This document shows, piece by piece, positions 1 to 9,886 of a stretch of DNA of 41,030 nucleotides (position 1 is its first letter; the number at the start of each line of letters is the position of its first letter). The position numbers were made by a program, and so were the translations under genes. The DNA comes from Thermoflexales bacterium (lineage in GTDB: Bacteria; Chloroflexota; Anaerolineae; B4-G1; SLSP01), in NCBI GenBank assembly GCA_007125545.1, contig SLDA01000417.1:1-41030 (forward strand), given 5' to 3'. The notes under the pieces are model-generated. The model ran no database searches. It had not been told where the DNA came from and was given only the letters and a program-made list of their open reading frames with translations.

Positions 1-3000
1 CAAGTCCGGGTATCTTACGCTGCGGTTTAACCGGAAGCGCACCATTCCTGTTACGATCTTTTTGCGTGCTCTCGCTGCTATCGATGATCCGTTGAACAGC
101 AAGGAGTTGGTCACCGGAAGCGATGAGGAGCTGATCGAGTTGTTCCGGGAGGCTGATAACGACCCCGATCATCCCTGGATTACAGACACGATTCGTCAGG
201 AGCCTACCTGGGACCTGAAGGCTGGGCGTTCGCTCGCCGAAGAGGCGCTGATTGAGTTCTATCGCCGTATGCGCCCGGGCGACCCTCCTACGTTGGAAAA
301 TGCTCAGGAATACATGATCTCGCAGCTCTTCGACCCGCAGCGCTACAATCTGCAAGAGGTCGGTCGCTATAAGCTGAACCAGCGGATGCAGATCACGGTT
401 CCTATGTCCATTCGTACTATCACGAAAGAAGACTTTGTAGCACTGGTACGTCGTATGATTCACATCAACAACGGCGTTGCCGGACCTGACGATATGGATC
501 ATCTGGGCAACCGTCGCGTCAAGACGGTGGGTGAGTTGGTCCAGGCGAAGATTCGCATTGGTCTGGTGCGGATGGAACGGGTAGTGCGCGAGCGGATGAG
601 TATTCGTGACGAGTCACCTACGCCGGTTGGACTCATCAATATCCGCCCGGTGGTTGCCTCGATTCGCGAGTTCTTCGGTTCGAGCCAGTTGTCGCAGTTT
701 ATGGAAGAAACCAATCCCTTATCCAGCCTAACCCACAAGCGGACCTTGTCGGCTCTGGGTCCTGGTGGCTTACGGCGCGAGCGCGCAGGCTTCGATGTGC
801 GGGATGTGCATAACAGCCACTATGGTCGTATCTGCCCCATCGAAACGCCAGAGGGACCGAACATCGGTCTGATCGGTCGCCTCAGTACCTACGGCCGCGT
901 CAATCAACTGGGCTTCATCGAGACGCCCTATCGGCGCGTGATCCGTACAGCACAGAATACCGTTGAGCAACTGCAGGGCGAGATTTTGCGCGAGGATATC
1001 GAAGACCCGCAGAACGGCGAAGTGATCGCTACATCAGGGACCCACATTACGGCCGAGTTAGCTCAGCGCATGGCTAACCTACCGTTGGGGGATCGCGTAC
1101 GGATCGCGCCCCGGGTCACGAAGGAGATTCTCTATCTGTCCGCCGATCGCGAAGAGCCCTATGTTATCGCTCAGGCCAACGCGGTTCTGGATGTGAACGG
1201 GCGTTTCGTTGACTCACGTGTCGCGGCACGTAAGGGTGATGGTTTCATCTTCACGCCCGCGGATCGCATTGACTTCATCGATGTGGCACCTATCCAGATC
1301 GTGGGTGTGTCAGCGGCCCTGATCCCCTTCCTTGAGCACGATGATGCAAACCGTGCTCTGATGGGGTCAAACATGCAGCGGCAGGCTGTACCGCTCATCA
1401 GCCCCGAGGCGCCGATTGTCGGTACCGGCATCGAGCGCGACGCTGCGCTCAACTCCGGACTCGTTCTGACCACGCGCGCCGCGGGTATGGTGGTTGGCGT
1501 AACGGGTGACAGCGTGACGGTGATGCAGGATGACGGTCAGACTGTCACGCACAAGCTACAGAAGTATGCCCGCTCCAACCAAAGCACGTGCATCGATCAA
1601 CGTCCCACCGTTTCCAAGGGAGAGCGGGTCGAGGTCGGTGATGTCCTGGCGGACAGCTCTTCGACCGTATCGGGGCTGCTAGCTCTGGGACAGAATGTGC
1701 TGGTTGCGTTTATGTCGTGGGAGGGTGGTAACTTCGAGGATGCAATCCTGCTGAGCCACGATCTGGTGCGTAAGGATTACTTCACCTCTGTACACGTGGA
1801 AAAGCACGAGTTGTCGGCTCGCGATACCAAGCTAGGGCCTGAAGAGGTTACCCGTGAGCTTCCCAATGTCGCTGAAGAGGCGCTACGTGATTTGGACGAG
1901 GAAGGTATCGTTCGGGTTGGCGCCGAAGTGGGACCGCTCGACATTCTCGTGGGCAAGATTACGCCGAAGGGTGAGAAAGAGCTAACGCCTGAAGAGAAGC
2001 TTCTGCGTGCCATCTTTGGTGAGAAGCTGCGTGATGTGAAGGATACGAGTCTCCGGATGCCGCACGGCGCACACGGCAAGGTCGTCGATGTCAAAGTCTT
2101 CGACCGGGAAGAGTATCGTGATCTCCCCGCTGGTGTGGAAAAAGTTGTGCGGGTCAATGTGGCTCAGCGCCGTAAGATCACCGAGGGTGACAAAATGGCA
2201 GGGCGTCACGGCAACAAAGGCGTTATCTCGCAGATCGTGCCCGTGGAGGATATGCCCTTCTTGCTCAACGGTCGGCCCGTGGATATCATTCTGAATCCGC
2301 TCGGTGTGCCGGGCCGGATGAATATCGGACAGATTCTGGAAACCCATCTGGGTTGGGCCGCCGATCGATTGGGCTTTAACACCGTCACACCGGTGTTTGA
2401 TGGCGCAGACGAGCAGGAAATCGCAGCTGAGTTGGCCCGTGCCTGGTTGATTGACGAGGCATGGTCCGACGTCATGGAGCGTGCTTGGACCTGGCTGAAG
2501 GCGCAAGAATATCCGTTGGAGTCGTTGATCGATGATGAAGAGGCGCGACTAATCTATATTGCTGCCTGGCTGGCACCGCGGGGCTACGATATGGATCGGC
2601 TTCGCGATGACCGCGTCTTTGCGCGACGTTCTGTGTTGCGTGAGTGGTTGCGCGAGATGGGCTACGATCCCGATGAGCTGTTGTCGTTCGAAGACGATGA
2701 ACGGGATAGTGACGAACGGGCAGTCGCTGACTTACGGGTGCAAGCAGTCTGCCTACGCATCTGGATGGAAGAGCGTGGTGAACAGGTTGCGCATCTTTCC
2801 GATGAGGATCTGATCCTCGAGGCGACGCAGTATGGTCAAGCCCACAACGACCCGTTGCCCACGCTGGGGAAGGTCATTCTGATCAATGGTAAGACGGGTG
2901 AGCCCTTCGATCAGCCGGTGACGGTAGGCCTCATCTATATGCTGAAGCTGGCCCACTTGGTTGAGGACAAGGTACATACACGTTCCACCGGTCCCTATTC

Positions 3001-3361
3001 GTTGGTCACGCAACAGCCCTTGGGTGGTAAGGCACAGTTTGGTGGTCAGCGATTCGGTGAGATGGAAGTGTGGGCACTAGAGGCTTATGGCGCCGCCTAC
3101 ACGCTTCAGGAAATGCTGACGATCAAGTCGGACGATGTTCAAGGCCGTGTTAAGGCCTACGAGTCGATTGTCAAGGGGCTGCCGATCGAAGAACCGGGTA
3201 TCCCGGCCTCATTCAAAGTTCTGGTTAAGGAGTTGCAGAGTTTGGCGCTCTCGGTTGAGGCGGTAACAGACTCGGGCGAGATCCTACACTTCGGTCGTGA
3301 TGACCGACGAGCAGCCCTGCCGAAGCTGGGAATGGGCCTACTCGGGTTGGCCCCGCAGTAA
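1..3361 (+). CDS. rpoB: RNA polymerase beta subunit, 5'-truncated by window edge
   Basis: Catalytic beta subunit of RNA polymerase. The frame is open from base 2 and continues upstream, so the N-terminal lobe is missing; about 1119 residues are visible. The rifampicin-pocket segment ([10 protein letters not shown]... [12 protein letters not shown], about 680-760), the conserved [13 protein letters not shown] block (about 835-870) and [13 protein letters not shown] (about 2190-2222) identify it. The C-terminal [20 protein letters not shown] block is intact. An acidic, Trp/Arg-rich stretch of about 140 residues (about 2440-2860) sits between PVFDGA and the GKTGEPFD motif, where most beta subunits have a short link. 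In the rifampicin pocket, E. coli D516 is Glu and R529 is Thr. The gene ends at TAA and rpoC does not follow; a new promoter starts 21 bp later. Confidence 0.98.
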   Translation, partial: KSGYLTLRFNRKRTIPVTIFLRALAAIDDPLNSKELVTGSDEELIELFREADNDPDHPWITDTIRQEPTWDLKAGRSLAEEALIEFYRRMRPGDPPTLENAQEYMISQLFDPQRYNLQEVGRYKLNQRMQITVPMSIRTITKEDFVALVRRMIHINNGVAGPDDMDHLGNRRVKTVGELVQAKIRIGLVRMERVVRERMSIRDESPTPVGLINIRPVVASIREFFGSSQLSQFMEETNPLSSLTHKRTLSALGPGGLRRERAGFDVRDVHNSHYGRICPIETPEGPNIGLIGRLSTYGRVNQLGFIETPYRRVIRTAQNTVEQLQGEILREDIEDPQNGEVIATSGTHITAELAQRMANLPLGDRVRIAPRVTKEILYLSADREEPYVIAQANAVLDVNGRFVDSRVAARKGDGFIFTPADRIDFIDVAPIQIVGVSAALIPFLEHDDANRALMGSNMQRQAVPLISPEAPIVGTGIERDAALNSGLVLTTRAAGMVVGVTGDSVTVMQDDGQTVTHKLQKYARSNQSTCIDQRPTVSKGERVEVGDVLADSSSTVSGLLALGQNVLVAFMSWEGGNFEDAILLSHDLVRKDYFTSVHVEKHELSARDTKLGPEEVTRELPNVAEEALRDLDEEGIVRVGAEVGPLDILVGKITPKGEKELTPEEKLLRAIFGEKLRDVKDTSLRMPHGAHGKVVDVKVFDREEYRDLPAGVEKVVRVNVAQRRKITEGDKMAGRHGNKGVISQIVPVEDMPFLLNGRPVDIILNPLGVPGRMNIGQILETHLGWAADRLGFNTVTPVFDGADEQEIAAELARAWLIDEAWSDVMERAWTWLKAQEYPLESLIDDEEARLIYIAAWLAPRGYDMDRLRDDRVFARRSVLREWLREMGYDPDELLSFEDDERDSDERAVADLRVQAVCLRIWMEERGEQVAHLSDEDLILEATQYGQAHNDPLPTLGKVILINGKTGEPFDQPVTVGLIYMLKLAHLVEDKVHTRSTGPYSLVTQQPLGGKAQFGGQRFGEMEVWALEAYGAAYTLQEMLTIKSDDVQGRVKAYESIVKGLPIEEPGIPASFKVLVKELQSLALSVEAVTDSGEILHFGRDDRRAALPKLGMGLLGLAPQ

Positions 3362-3382
3362 GGCCGGGAGTTGACACGACGG

Positions 3383-3410
3383 TTGACGTTTTCGATTCTT
3401 ATGATACAAT
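3383..3410 (+). promoter_or_regulatory. Sigma-70-type promoter of the str cluster
   Basis: TTGACG (3383-3388) and TACAAT (3405-3410) are separated by 16 bp, just downstream of the rpoB stop. This would start transcription near 3417, giving a leader of about 160 nt before rpsL. It separates rpsL and the following genes from rpoB. Confidence 0.65.
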
Positions 3411-3424
3411 TCCCGTTTGCATAA

Positions 3425-3451
3425 GGGTGACAGCTCAAACCCCTGTCACCC
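3425..3451 (+). promoter_or_regulatory. Leader hairpin 1 upstream of rpsL
   Basis: GGGTGACAG (3425-3433) pairs perfectly with CTGTCACCC (3443-3451) around a 9-nt loop. It lies right after the predicted transcription start and has no T-tract, so it looks like a leader structure and not a terminator. Confidence 0.5.
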
Positions 3452-3479
3452 GCAACATGGACGTTACACGGTCGACAAT

Positions 3480-3515
3480 GAGGAGGCCATCGTACTCTAG
3501 ATGGCCTTCTTCAGT
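3480..3515 (+). promoter_or_regulatory. Leader hairpin 2, attenuator-like
   Basis: A 12-bp stem with two G-U pairs (3480-3491 with 3500-3511; core AGGCCATC/GATGGCCT) and an 8-nt loop ends in a T-rich TTCTT tail. It lies between the predicted promoter and rpsL. It could act as an attenuator or as a weak terminator for read-through from rpoB; the short imperfect T-tract leaves this open. Confidence 0.45.
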
Positions 3516-3578
3516 GCGAAATGTTAGGCGACAGAGCGTAAAAGCTTTCTGAAAGTATAGATTCTAGGAGGAGAGACA

Positions 3579-3995
3579 GTGCCGACGATTAATCAGATGG
3601 TGCGTAAGGGACGCAAACCGAAGACGCAGAAGTCGCAGTCCCCTGCGCTAGCTTACAATGTTAATACGAAGAGGGGCGGTAGGCGCGCTCAGGTCAAACA
3701 GGGCAATCCTATGAAACGTGGAGTCTGCACCATCGTACGTACCACAACGCCGAAGAAACCGAACTCGGCGCTGCGCAAAATCGCTCGTGTTCGCCTCTCG
3801 AATCGTATCGAGGTTACGGCCTATATTCCTGGCGAGGGACATAACCTGCAGGAGCACTCGGTCGTGTTGGTGCGCGGTGGGCGTGTTAAAGACCTACCCG
3901 GTGTGCGCTACCATATTGTCCGCGGCGCGTTAGACTGCGCTGGAGTTGATGGTCGCCATCAGAAGCGTTCCAAGTATGGAACCAAAGCTGAATAG
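3579..3995 (+). CDS. rpsL: 30S ribosomal protein S12
   Basis: Decoding-centre protein of the small subunit, 138 residues. The GTG start lies 7 nt after AGGAGG (3566-3571), and the protein opens [13 protein letters not shown]. The [10 protein letters not shown] and [11 protein letters not shown] blocks and [11 protein letters not shown] are intact. The lysines whose change gives streptomycin resistance are therefore unchanged. Compared with E. coli (124 aa) it has about 13 extra residues after residue 20 ([12 protein letters not shown]...), the long form also known from several deep-branching bacteria. First gene of the str cluster; rpsG follows after 17 bp. Confidence 0.98.
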   Translation: MPTINQMVRKGRKPKTQKSQSPALAYNVNTKRGGRRAQVKQGNPMKRGVCTIVRTTTPKKPNSALRKIARVRLSNRIEVTAYIPGEGHNLQEHSVVLVRGGRVKDLPGVRYHIVRGALDCAGVDGRHQKRSKYGTKAE

Positions 3996-4012
3996 CGAGG
4001 ATGGAGTAAAGA

Positions 4013-4483
4013 ATGGCTAGACGAAATCGTCCACCTAAGCGGGAAATCGAGCCCGATATTCGCTATGGCAGCGTGCCGCTGCAAAAGTTCATCAATCGGA
4101 TGATGCGTGGCGGCAAGAAGAGCATTGCTCAGGGCATCATGTATGATGCGTTGGATATGGCAGAAGCGCGTGCCAACCGTCCGGGCCTTGAAGTGTTCAC
4201 CGAAGCTATGGCAAACGTAATGCCCCCGGTTGAGGTAAAGCCTCGCCGTGTGGGTGGTGCGACCTATCAGATTCCGGTGGAGGTGGCGGAGCATCGCCAG
4301 CTTTCGCTGGGGATCCGATGGATGCTGGCCGCCGCGCGCAATCGGCCGGGACGCGGCATGGCGGCAAAGTTGGCGGCAGAGCTGGTGGATGCCGCAAGCG
4401 GAACCGGGTCTGCCGTGAAGCGGCGTGAAGACACGTTGCGGATGGCTGAAGCCAACCGGGCATTTGCACATCTGCGCTGGTAG
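4013..4483 (+). CDS. rpsG: 30S ribosomal protein S7
   Basis: Primary 16S rRNA binder that organises the head of the small subunit, 156 residues, the usual length. It opens [15 protein letters not shown], and the [14 protein letters not shown] and GGKKSIAQ blocks are typical, as is the C-terminal [20 protein letters not shown]. The ATG start follows a GGATGGAG-type Shine-Dalgarno site. In many bacteria S7 is the translational repressor of the str operon; no matching site was identified here. Confidence 0.98.
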   Translation: MARRNRPPKREIEPDIRYGSVPLQKFINRMMRGGKKSIAQGIMYDALDMAEARANRPGLEVFTEAMANVMPPVEVKPRRVGGATYQIPVEVAEHRQLSLGIRWMLAAARNRPGRGMAAKLAAELVDAASGTGSAVKRREDTLRMAEANRAFAHLRW

Positions 4484-4561
4484 GCATAGAGACTCTGCCC
4501 TTAATCCAGAGCGGCGAGTTCTAAAGGGCTATCGCTGCACAGGTTGACTGAGGATATTGCG

Positions 4562-6640
4562 ATGGCCGAAGCACATTCACTAGAGCAAATACGCAACATA
4601 GGGATCATTGCCCACATCGATGCGGGCAAGACGACCACAACGGAGCGCATTCTCTTCTACACCGGGCGCACGCACCGGCTTGGTAACGTGGACGAAGGTA
4701 CCACAGTTACCGACTGGATGGCCCAGGAGAGGGAACGCGGGATCACGATAACGTCTGCGGCGGTGACGTGTTTCTGGAATGACTGCCAGATCAATATCGT
4801 GGATACACCCGGGCATATCGACTTCACAGCCGAGGTACAGCGCAGCTTGCGAGTTCTTGACGGTGGAGTGGTCGTCTTCGATGGAATGGCGGGTGTGGAG
4901 CCGCAATCGGAAACGGTGTGGCGACAGGCTCAGGCCTTTCATGTACCACTGATCGCCTTCGTGAATAAGATGGACAAACTGGGCGCTGATTTCGCGCACG
5001 CAGTGGAAACCATTCGCGAGCGATTGGCCGCTAATCCGGTGCCCATTCAGTGGCCTATCGGCGCTGAAGCTGCCTTCGAGGGTTTGGTCGATCTCATCGA
5101 GTGGCGTGCGATGGTCTGGTCGGATGGCTTGGGCCAGCAACGGCAGTATGTGCCGGTGCCGCCTGAGGTCGAAGATGTGGCGCTAGAGGCCCGTGAGGCT
5201 ATGATCGAGGCAATCGTCGAAACCGACGATGAGTTGATGATGGTCTATCTGGAGGGGGACGAAATTCCACCTTCAGACTTGCGGTCTGCGCTACGCAAGG
5301 CGACCGTGAGTGGGATCATCCAGCCTGTGTTGTGTGGGTCTTCACTGCGTAACAAGGGCATTCAGCCATTGCTAGATGCAGTTGTTGATTTTTTGCCTTC
5401 ACCTGCGGATGTGCCGCCGGTGCAGGGGCAGAATCCAAAGAAGGACCAAGTAGAGGAACGACCTGCGGATGCATCGGCACCGCTGGCAGCATTGATCTTT
5501 AAAATAGCGACAGATCCCTATGCGGGGCGATTGGCCTATTTCCGGATTTACTCCGGGAGCCTCAAGCGTGGTGATGTCTACCTGAATGCAGGCAAGCAGA
5601 CACGCGAACGTATCAGCAAGCTGCTGCGAATGTTCGCCGATCGACGCGAAGAAGTCGACGAACTGACAGCGGGTGATATCGGGGCAACCGTAGGGTTGCG
5701 AAACACCGTGACCGGTGATACGCTTTCGGCGATGCACGCGCCAATCGTTCTGGAATCCATTCGCTTCCCAGAACCTGTGATTTCCGTAGCTGTGGAGCCC
5801 AAAACCGTTGCGGACCAGGATCACTTGAATGAGGCCCTGGAGCGCTTAGCGGAAGAGGACCCAACATTCCGGGTCCGGATGGACGATGGCACTGGGCAGA
5901 CGGTCCTATCTGGAATGGGCGAGTTACACCTGGAGATTCTTGTCGACAGAATGTTGCGCGAGTTCCGGGTGGAAGCGAATGTCGGAAAGCTGCGGGTGGC
6001 CTACAAAGAAACGGTCACAAATACCGGGCGAGCCGAAGTTGTCTTCAACCGTATGCTAGCCGGCAAGCCGCAGTATGCCCGCGTAGCTCTGGAAGTAAGT
6101 CCGGTTGAAAGTGGAGAAGCATCAGAGTTTGTCAATCTCTTGCGTCCGCAGGACCTGGCGGCCCGGTACGTTGAGGCGGTCAGAGCTGGGGCGCTACAGT
6201 CGTTGGATAGCGGCTTTTTGGCTGGATATCCGCTGGTAGGGATCAAGGTTTCGCTTGTGAGCGCGCAGGCAGATGAGGCGCTTTCCACAGAGATCGCATT
6301 CAAAGCGGCGTCAGCGCAGGCTTTTCGTGAGGCGATTGAGCTGGCGCAGCCGGTTTTACTTGAGCCGGTGATGGATGTGGAAGTGGTGATGCCAGAAGGG
6401 TTCATCGGTGAGGTTCTGGGTGATTTGAACGCCCGATCTGCCGACATCAGGCTGATGGAGCCCCGCGCAGGCGGTGGTCAGGCAATCCGGGCATTTGTCC
6501 CCCTGACCAAAATGTTTGGGTATGCTACGGACTTGCGCAGTATGTCGCAGGGGCGAGGCACATTCACAATGGAGTTTCACCATTACCAACCGGTGGACTC
6601 CCGGCAGATGGATGCTATCGTGTATGGGTACGGTGCGTAG
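4562..6640 (+). CDS. fusA: Elongation factor G, divergent (EF-G2-like features)
   Basis: Translational GTPase for translocation and/or ribosome recycling, 692 residues from ATG 4562. That start has GAGG 8 nt upstream; a TTG at 4544 is the alternative. The G domain has [19 protein letters not shown] and NKMDK. Domains II-V follow (GMGELHLEI near 5916-5945, FGYATDLRS near 6510). Two tip features are off-pattern. The usual GGRGQYGHV loop of domain IV reads [10 protein letters not shown] (about 6056-6086). The loop with E. coli H583 reads VSAQADEAL (about 6255-6285). Together with [19 protein letters not shown] in the G domain, this recalls the mtEFG2/spdEFG2 recycling-type branch, although the gene sits at the standard fusA place between rpsG and tuf. 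Function as general EF-G is inferred from context. Confidence 0.9.
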   Translation: MAEAHSLEQIRNIGIIAHIDAGKTTTTERILFYTGRTHRLGNVDEGTTVTDWMAQERERGITITSAAVTCFWNDCQINIVDTPGHIDFTAEVQRSLRVLDGGVVVFDGMAGVEPQSETVWRQAQAFHVPLIAFVNKMDKLGADFAHAVETIRERLAANPVPIQWPIGAEAAFEGLVDLIEWRAMVWSDGLGQQRQYVPVPPEVEDVALEAREAMIEAIVETDDELMMVYLEGDEIPPSDLRSALRKATVSGIIQPVLCGSSLRNKGIQPLLDAVVDFLPSPADVPPVQGQNPKKDQVEERPADASAPLAALIFKIATDPYAGRLAYFRIYSGSLKRGDVYLNAGKQTRERISKLLRMFADRREEVDELTAGDIGATVGLRNTVTGDTLSAMHAPIVLESIRFPEPVISVAVEPKTVADQDHLNEALERLAEEDPTFRVRMDDGTGQTVLSGMGELHLEILVDRMLREFRVEANVGKLRVAYKETVTNTGRAEVVFNRMLAGKPQYARVALEVSPVESGEASEFVNLLRPQDLAARYVEAVRAGALQSLDSGFLAGYPLVGIKVSLVSAQADEALSTEIAFKAASAQAFREAIELAQPVLLEPVMDVEVVMPEGFIGEVLGDLNARSADIRLMEPRAGGGQAIRAFVPLTKMFGYATDLRSMSQGRGTFTMEFHHYQPVDSRQMDAIVYGYGA

Positions 6641-6760
6641 GCAGCAAGCCCCACGAATGCATAGGTGCCAGCTCTACAGATGCCTCAGGGCAGGAGTTGG
6701 ACCTGATTTGATCACAGAGAATACGAACTAATCTGATAGTAGAACAAGGAGAAGTAAGCA

Positions 6761-7981
6761 ATGGCAAAAGAGCTTTTCGAGCGCACTAAGCCACATGTGA
6801 ATGTCGGCACGATTGGTCACATCGACCACGGCAAGACGACCTTGACCGCGGCTATTACACGCACGCTATCCCTAAAAGGGTGGGCCGACAATAAAGGCTA
6901 TGATGAAGTCGCGAAGGCAGATGCTAAAATGTTCCGTCGCGATGCGACCAAGATTCTGACCGTCGCAATCTCGCACGTCGAGTATGAGACCGAGAACCGG
7001 CACTACGCGCATGTGGACTGCCCTGGTCACCGTGACTACATTAAGAATATGATCACCGGTGCGGCTCAGATGGACGGCGCAATTCTGGTCGTTTCGGCCG
7101 TTGATGGTCCGATGCCCCAGACGCGTGAGCACATCCTCCTGGCACAGCAGGTTGAGGTTCCGGCCATCGTGGTTTACCTGAACAAGGTCGACTTGATGGA
7201 TGACCCCGAGCTGTTGGAGCTCGTGGAGTTGGAGATTCGCGAGTTGCTTAGCAGCTATCAATATCCCGGCGATGAGATCCCGATCGTTCAGGGTTCTGCA
7301 CTGGCCGCATTGAACAGCCAGAGCAGCGATCCCGAGGATCCAGCTTATGCGTCGATTTGGGAGTTGATGCGTGTGGTGGATGAGTATATCCCCACCCCCG
7401 AGCGCCACGAGGATCGTCCCTTCTTGATGCCGATCGAGGATGTTTTCTCCATCAAGGGACGTGGTACGGTGGTCACCGGTCGTGTGGAGCGCGGTACGCT
7501 GCGTCCCAACACCGAGGTCGAACTGGTAGGCGATATCTACGAGAAGCCGCGGCGGACCGTTGTTACGTCTATGGAGATGTTCCACAAAATTCTGGATGTG
7601 GTTCGCGCGGGGGATAATGCAGGTTTGCTCTTGCGGGGTGTTGGCAAGGACGAGGTCGGTCGCGGTGTGGTTGTGGCTGCACCCAATAGCATTCAGGCGC
7701 GTCGCACTTTCGAGGCCCAGGTCTACATCTTGCGCAAGGATGAAGGTGGACGGCACAAGCCCTTCTTCACCGGCTATAAGCCGCAGTTCTTCATCAACAC
7801 GATGGATATCACGGGTCAGGTTGCACTACCCGAGGGCGTGGAGATGGTGATGCCGGGCGATGATACACGGATGACCGTGGAACTGATGAGCCCTGTCGCA
7901 CTTGAGGCAGGACACCGCTTCGCCATTCGCGAGGGTGGTCTGACCGTCGGTGCTGGCGTTATTACCAAGATTCTCGAATAG
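6761..7981 (+). CDS. tuf: Elongation factor Tu with atypical switch I
   Basis: GTPase that delivers aminoacyl-tRNA to the ribosome, 406 residues. GHIDHGKT (residues 19-26), DCPGH with catalytic His90, NKVD, and full domains II and III ([38 protein letters not shown]) are intact. Switch I is odd. Where EF-Tu has NAPEEKARGITI, this protein reads [10 protein letters not shown] (residues 59-68), keeping only the Mg-binding Thr (T67). The frame is open throughout and neighbouring residues (SHVEYET) are canonical, so a sequencing frameshift is unlikely. AAGGAG lies before ATG 6761. A second tuf copy elsewhere cannot be excluded. Confidence 0.96.
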   Translation: MAKELFERTKPHVNVGTIGHIDHGKTTLTAAITRTLSLKGWADNKGYDEVAKADAKMFRRDATKILTVAISHVEYETENRHYAHVDCPGHRDYIKNMITGAAQMDGAILVVSAVDGPMPQTREHILLAQQVEVPAIVVYLNKVDLMDDPELLELVELEIRELLSSYQYPGDEIPIVQGSALAALNSQSSDPEDPAYASIWELMRVVDEYIPTPERHEDRPFLMPIEDVFSIKGRGTVVTGRVERGTLRPNTEVELVGDIYEKPRRTVVTSMEMFHKILDVVRAGDNAGLLLRGVGKDEVGRGVVVAAPNSIQARRTFEAQVYILRKDEGGRHKPFFTGYKPQFFINTMDITGQVALPEGVEMVMPGDDTRMTVELMSPVALEAGHRFAIREGGLTVGAGVITKILE

Positions 7982-8006
7982 TTAAGTCTATTCAGTTAGG
8001 TGGTTT

Positions 8007-8315
8007 ATGGCTAAACAACGCATTCGCATTCGGTTAAAGGGATACGATCACCGCATTCTGGATGAGTCGGCGCGCCGCATCGTGGAGGCTGCCGAACGAA
8101 CAGGTGCTCGTGTCGCGGGTCCTGTACCCTTGCCCACTAAGCTCGAACGTTTCACCGTTCGGCGCTCGCCTTTCATTGACAAGGACAGCCACGAGCACTT
8201 TGAGATTCGTACACATAAGCGGTTGATCGACATCCAAGATCCGGATTCGAAGACGATTGATACGCTGATGCGGCTCAATATGCCGGCCGGCGTCGATATC
8301 GAGATTAAACTGTAG
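8007..8315 (+). CDS. rpsJ: 30S ribosomal protein S10
   Basis: Small-subunit head protein (NusE), 102 residues, standard length. Opens [19 protein letters not shown] and contains [14 protein letters not shown] and the [19 protein letters not shown] block. It lies 25 bp after tuf with AGGTGG before the ATG, so here the str and S10 clusters are joined. Unlike E. coli, a structured gap of about 240 bp separates it from rplC. Confidence 0.98.
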   Translation: MAKQRIRIRLKGYDHRILDESARRIVEAAERTGARVAGPVPLPTKLERFTVRRSPFIDKDSHEHFEIRTHKRLIDIQDPDSKTIDTLMRLNMPAGVDIEIKL

Positions 8316-8347
8316 TTCGTTTAGTCTTTACATACGCAATAGCCCAC

Positions 8348-8387
8348 ATCCCCCTGGTCTGTGGATTGCAGGGATGGCCAGGGGGAT
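8348..8387 (+). promoter_or_regulatory. Strong hairpin between rpsJ and rplC
   Basis: ATCCCCCTGG (8348-8357) and CCAGGGGGAT (8378-8387) form a perfect 10-bp stem around a 20-nt loop. No T-tract follows. It is the first and strongest structure of the 237-bp gap. Candidate processing site or ribosomal-protein leader element for the genes starting with rplC. Confidence 0.5.
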
Positions 8388-8417
8388 AGTATGGGAATCA
8401 TAAGGGATGATGCGGCG

Positions 8418-8527
8418 CGCCTAAAGGCGTGACCACGAGCGCCTCTGGGCGCAGGCTTTCTCCGGGGAATAGGTGCGGCAAGTTAGCCGTGAGCCTTCGC
8501 CGGATCAAAGTGTGGTTGCGAACCGGC
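8418..8527 (+). promoter_or_regulatory. Further structured leader upstream of rplC
   Basis: Several short GC-rich stems follow each other: CGCC/GGCG (8418-8421 with 8426-8429), GCGCC/GGCGC (8439-8443 with 8448-8452), GGTT/AACC (8514-8517 with 8521-8524) and a larger GCCGG/CCGGC (8499-8503 with 8523-8527). No open frame with a start site and no tRNA-like TPsiC motif was seen. Candidate cis-acting RNA for L3/L4-operon control; function unknown. Confidence 0.35.
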
Positions 8528-8552
8528 CCCCGGCAGTCCCAAGGAGGAATTT

Positions 8553-9200
8553 GTGAAAGGTATTCTAGGACGAAAAGTGGGTATGACCCAGATATTCCAG
8601 GCGGACGGGACAGTGGCGCCCGTAACCGTTGTGGAAGCCGGGCCCTGCTATGTAACGCAGGTTCGCACACCCGAGGAAGATGGGTATCGGGCTGTGCAAC
8701 TGGGCTTTGGCAATGCCAAAGCCAAACATCTGACCAAGGGTCAATTGGGACACCTTGGGCGTGCAGGCGTGCCACAACTGCGGCACCTGCGCGAAGTGCG
8801 GATCCGGCCAGAAGAGGAATACGAGCTGGGCGAGAAGATTCTTGTTGATGTTTTCGAACCCGGTGAGCGTGTGGACATTACCGGTCGATCCAAAGGACGC
8901 GGATTCGCCGGTGTCGTGAAGCGCTATCATTTCGCGGGTGGTCCGCGTACTCACGGTCAGTCTGACCGCGAGCGCGCCCCCGGTTCCATCGGTGCCTGTG
9001 CCACACCAGGTAAGGTCTGGAAGGGTCAGAAAATGCCCGGCCAGATGGGGAACAAGCGAACCACTGTTCAGAACGTGGAAGTGGTTTTGGTCGATCCGGA
9101 GCGCAACCTCTTGGCCATACGAGGTTCTGTACCTGGGCCGAAAGGCGCCGTCGTGTTGATTAAGGGCGCCCGTAAGCAGAAGGTCGCCAGAGGAGGCTAA
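8553..9200 (+). CDS. rplC: 50S ribosomal protein L3
   Basis: Early-assembly large-subunit protein near the peptidyl-transferase centre, 215 residues. GTG start behind AAGGAGG. Opens MKGILGRKVGMTQIF, with RSKGRGFAGVVKRYHFAGG and the loop GSIGACATPGKVWKGQKMPG reaching the catalytic centre. First gene of the S10-type cluster after the structured gap; rplD starts 3 bp after its stop. Confidence 0.98.
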   Translation: MKGILGRKVGMTQIFQADGTVAPVTVVEAGPCYVTQVRTPEEDGYRAVQLGFGNAKAKHLTKGQLGHLGRAGVPQLRHLREVRIRPEEEYELGEKILVDVFEPGERVDITGRSKGRGFAGVVKRYHFAGGPRTHGQSDRERAPGSIGACATPGKVWKGQKMPGQMGNKRTTVQNVEVVLVDPERNLLAIRGSVPGPKGAVVLIKGARKQKVARGG

Positions 9201-9202
9201 CA

Positions 9203-9880
9203 ATGCTTATTCCCGTCGTGAATATGCAGGGGGAGAAGGTCGGCGAGACCGAATTGCGCCAGGAGATCTTTGAAGCCCCGGTAAATGTACCGTTGATGCA
9301 TCAGGCATTGGTACGGCAGTTGGCAAATGCTCGCTTGGGGACGCACAAGACTAAGACCCGCAGCGAAAACAACCGCACTAAATCGAAGTGGTATCGCCAA
9401 AAGGGCACCGGACGTGCGCGTCACGGGAGCCGTAATGCGCCGATCTTCGTGGGTGGTGGTATCGCTCATGGTCCGCGCCCCCGTAGCTATGAGAAGCGGA
9501 TGCCGCGCAAGATGCGCCGCGCTGCACTGCGCTCGGCGCTGTCGGCAAAGGCAGGGGCTCAGCACCTCGTGGTCGTGGATGAGTTGATGATGGCTGCGCC
9601 CAAGACCAAGGAAATGGCTCAGATGTTGAGCCGGATTGCACCGGGGTCGAGTAAGACGTTGATTTTGCTGCCGGAGCGCAATACGGCGGTCGAGTTGTCG
9701 GTGCGCAATATGCCGACGGCCAACACGTTGCGCGCGCACTATCTGAACGTTCGAGACCTCCTGAGTGCTGATATTCTTGTGCTGCCGTTGGCCTCCCTTG
9801 AGGTGATCGAGTCGATCTTGGGTAACGGTGCCCCCGAGGGCGATCGCGTGACCGTACAGAGCGGTGAGGCCGAGGAGTAG
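9203..9880 (+). CDS. rplD: 50S ribosomal protein L4
   Basis: Large-subunit protein lining the exit tunnel, 225 residues. The tunnel-loop region [20 protein letters not shown] and the [12 protein letters not shown] block are clear, as is the [14 protein letters not shown] helix. L4 is the autogenous regulator of the S10 operon in enterobacteria, so the structured leader upstream of rplC is a possible target; this is inference only. rplW follows after 6 bp. Confidence 0.97.
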   Translation: MLIPVVNMQGEKVGETELRQEIFEAPVNVPLMHQALVRQLANARLGTHKTKTRSENNRTKSKWYRQKGTGRARHGSRNAPIFVGGGIAHGPRPRSYEKRMPRKMRRAALRSALSAKAGAQHLVVVDELMMAAPKTKEMAQMLSRIAPGSSKTLILLPERNTAVELSVRNMPTANTLRAHYLNVRDLLSADILVLPLASLEVIESILGNGAPEGDRVTVQSGEAEE

Positions 9881-9886
9881 AGTTCT

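Noticed and set aside
499-2506. Several long open frames antisense to rpoB
   Set aside because: They mirror codon bias of the rpoB frame, lack start contexts and show no recognisable domain; same for antisense frames under fusA, tuf, rplD, rpsC and lysS.
6890-6975. Possible frameshift explaining the odd EF-Tu switch I
   Set aside because: I read the other two frames across this stretch. They give stops or unrelated residues and no RGITI, and the used frame returns to canonical sequence without a compensating shift.
8429-8848. Plus-strand open frame overlapping the start of rplC
   Set aside because: It overlaps rplC in another frame, is Arg/Ser-rich without domain features, and its start has no ribosome-binding site.
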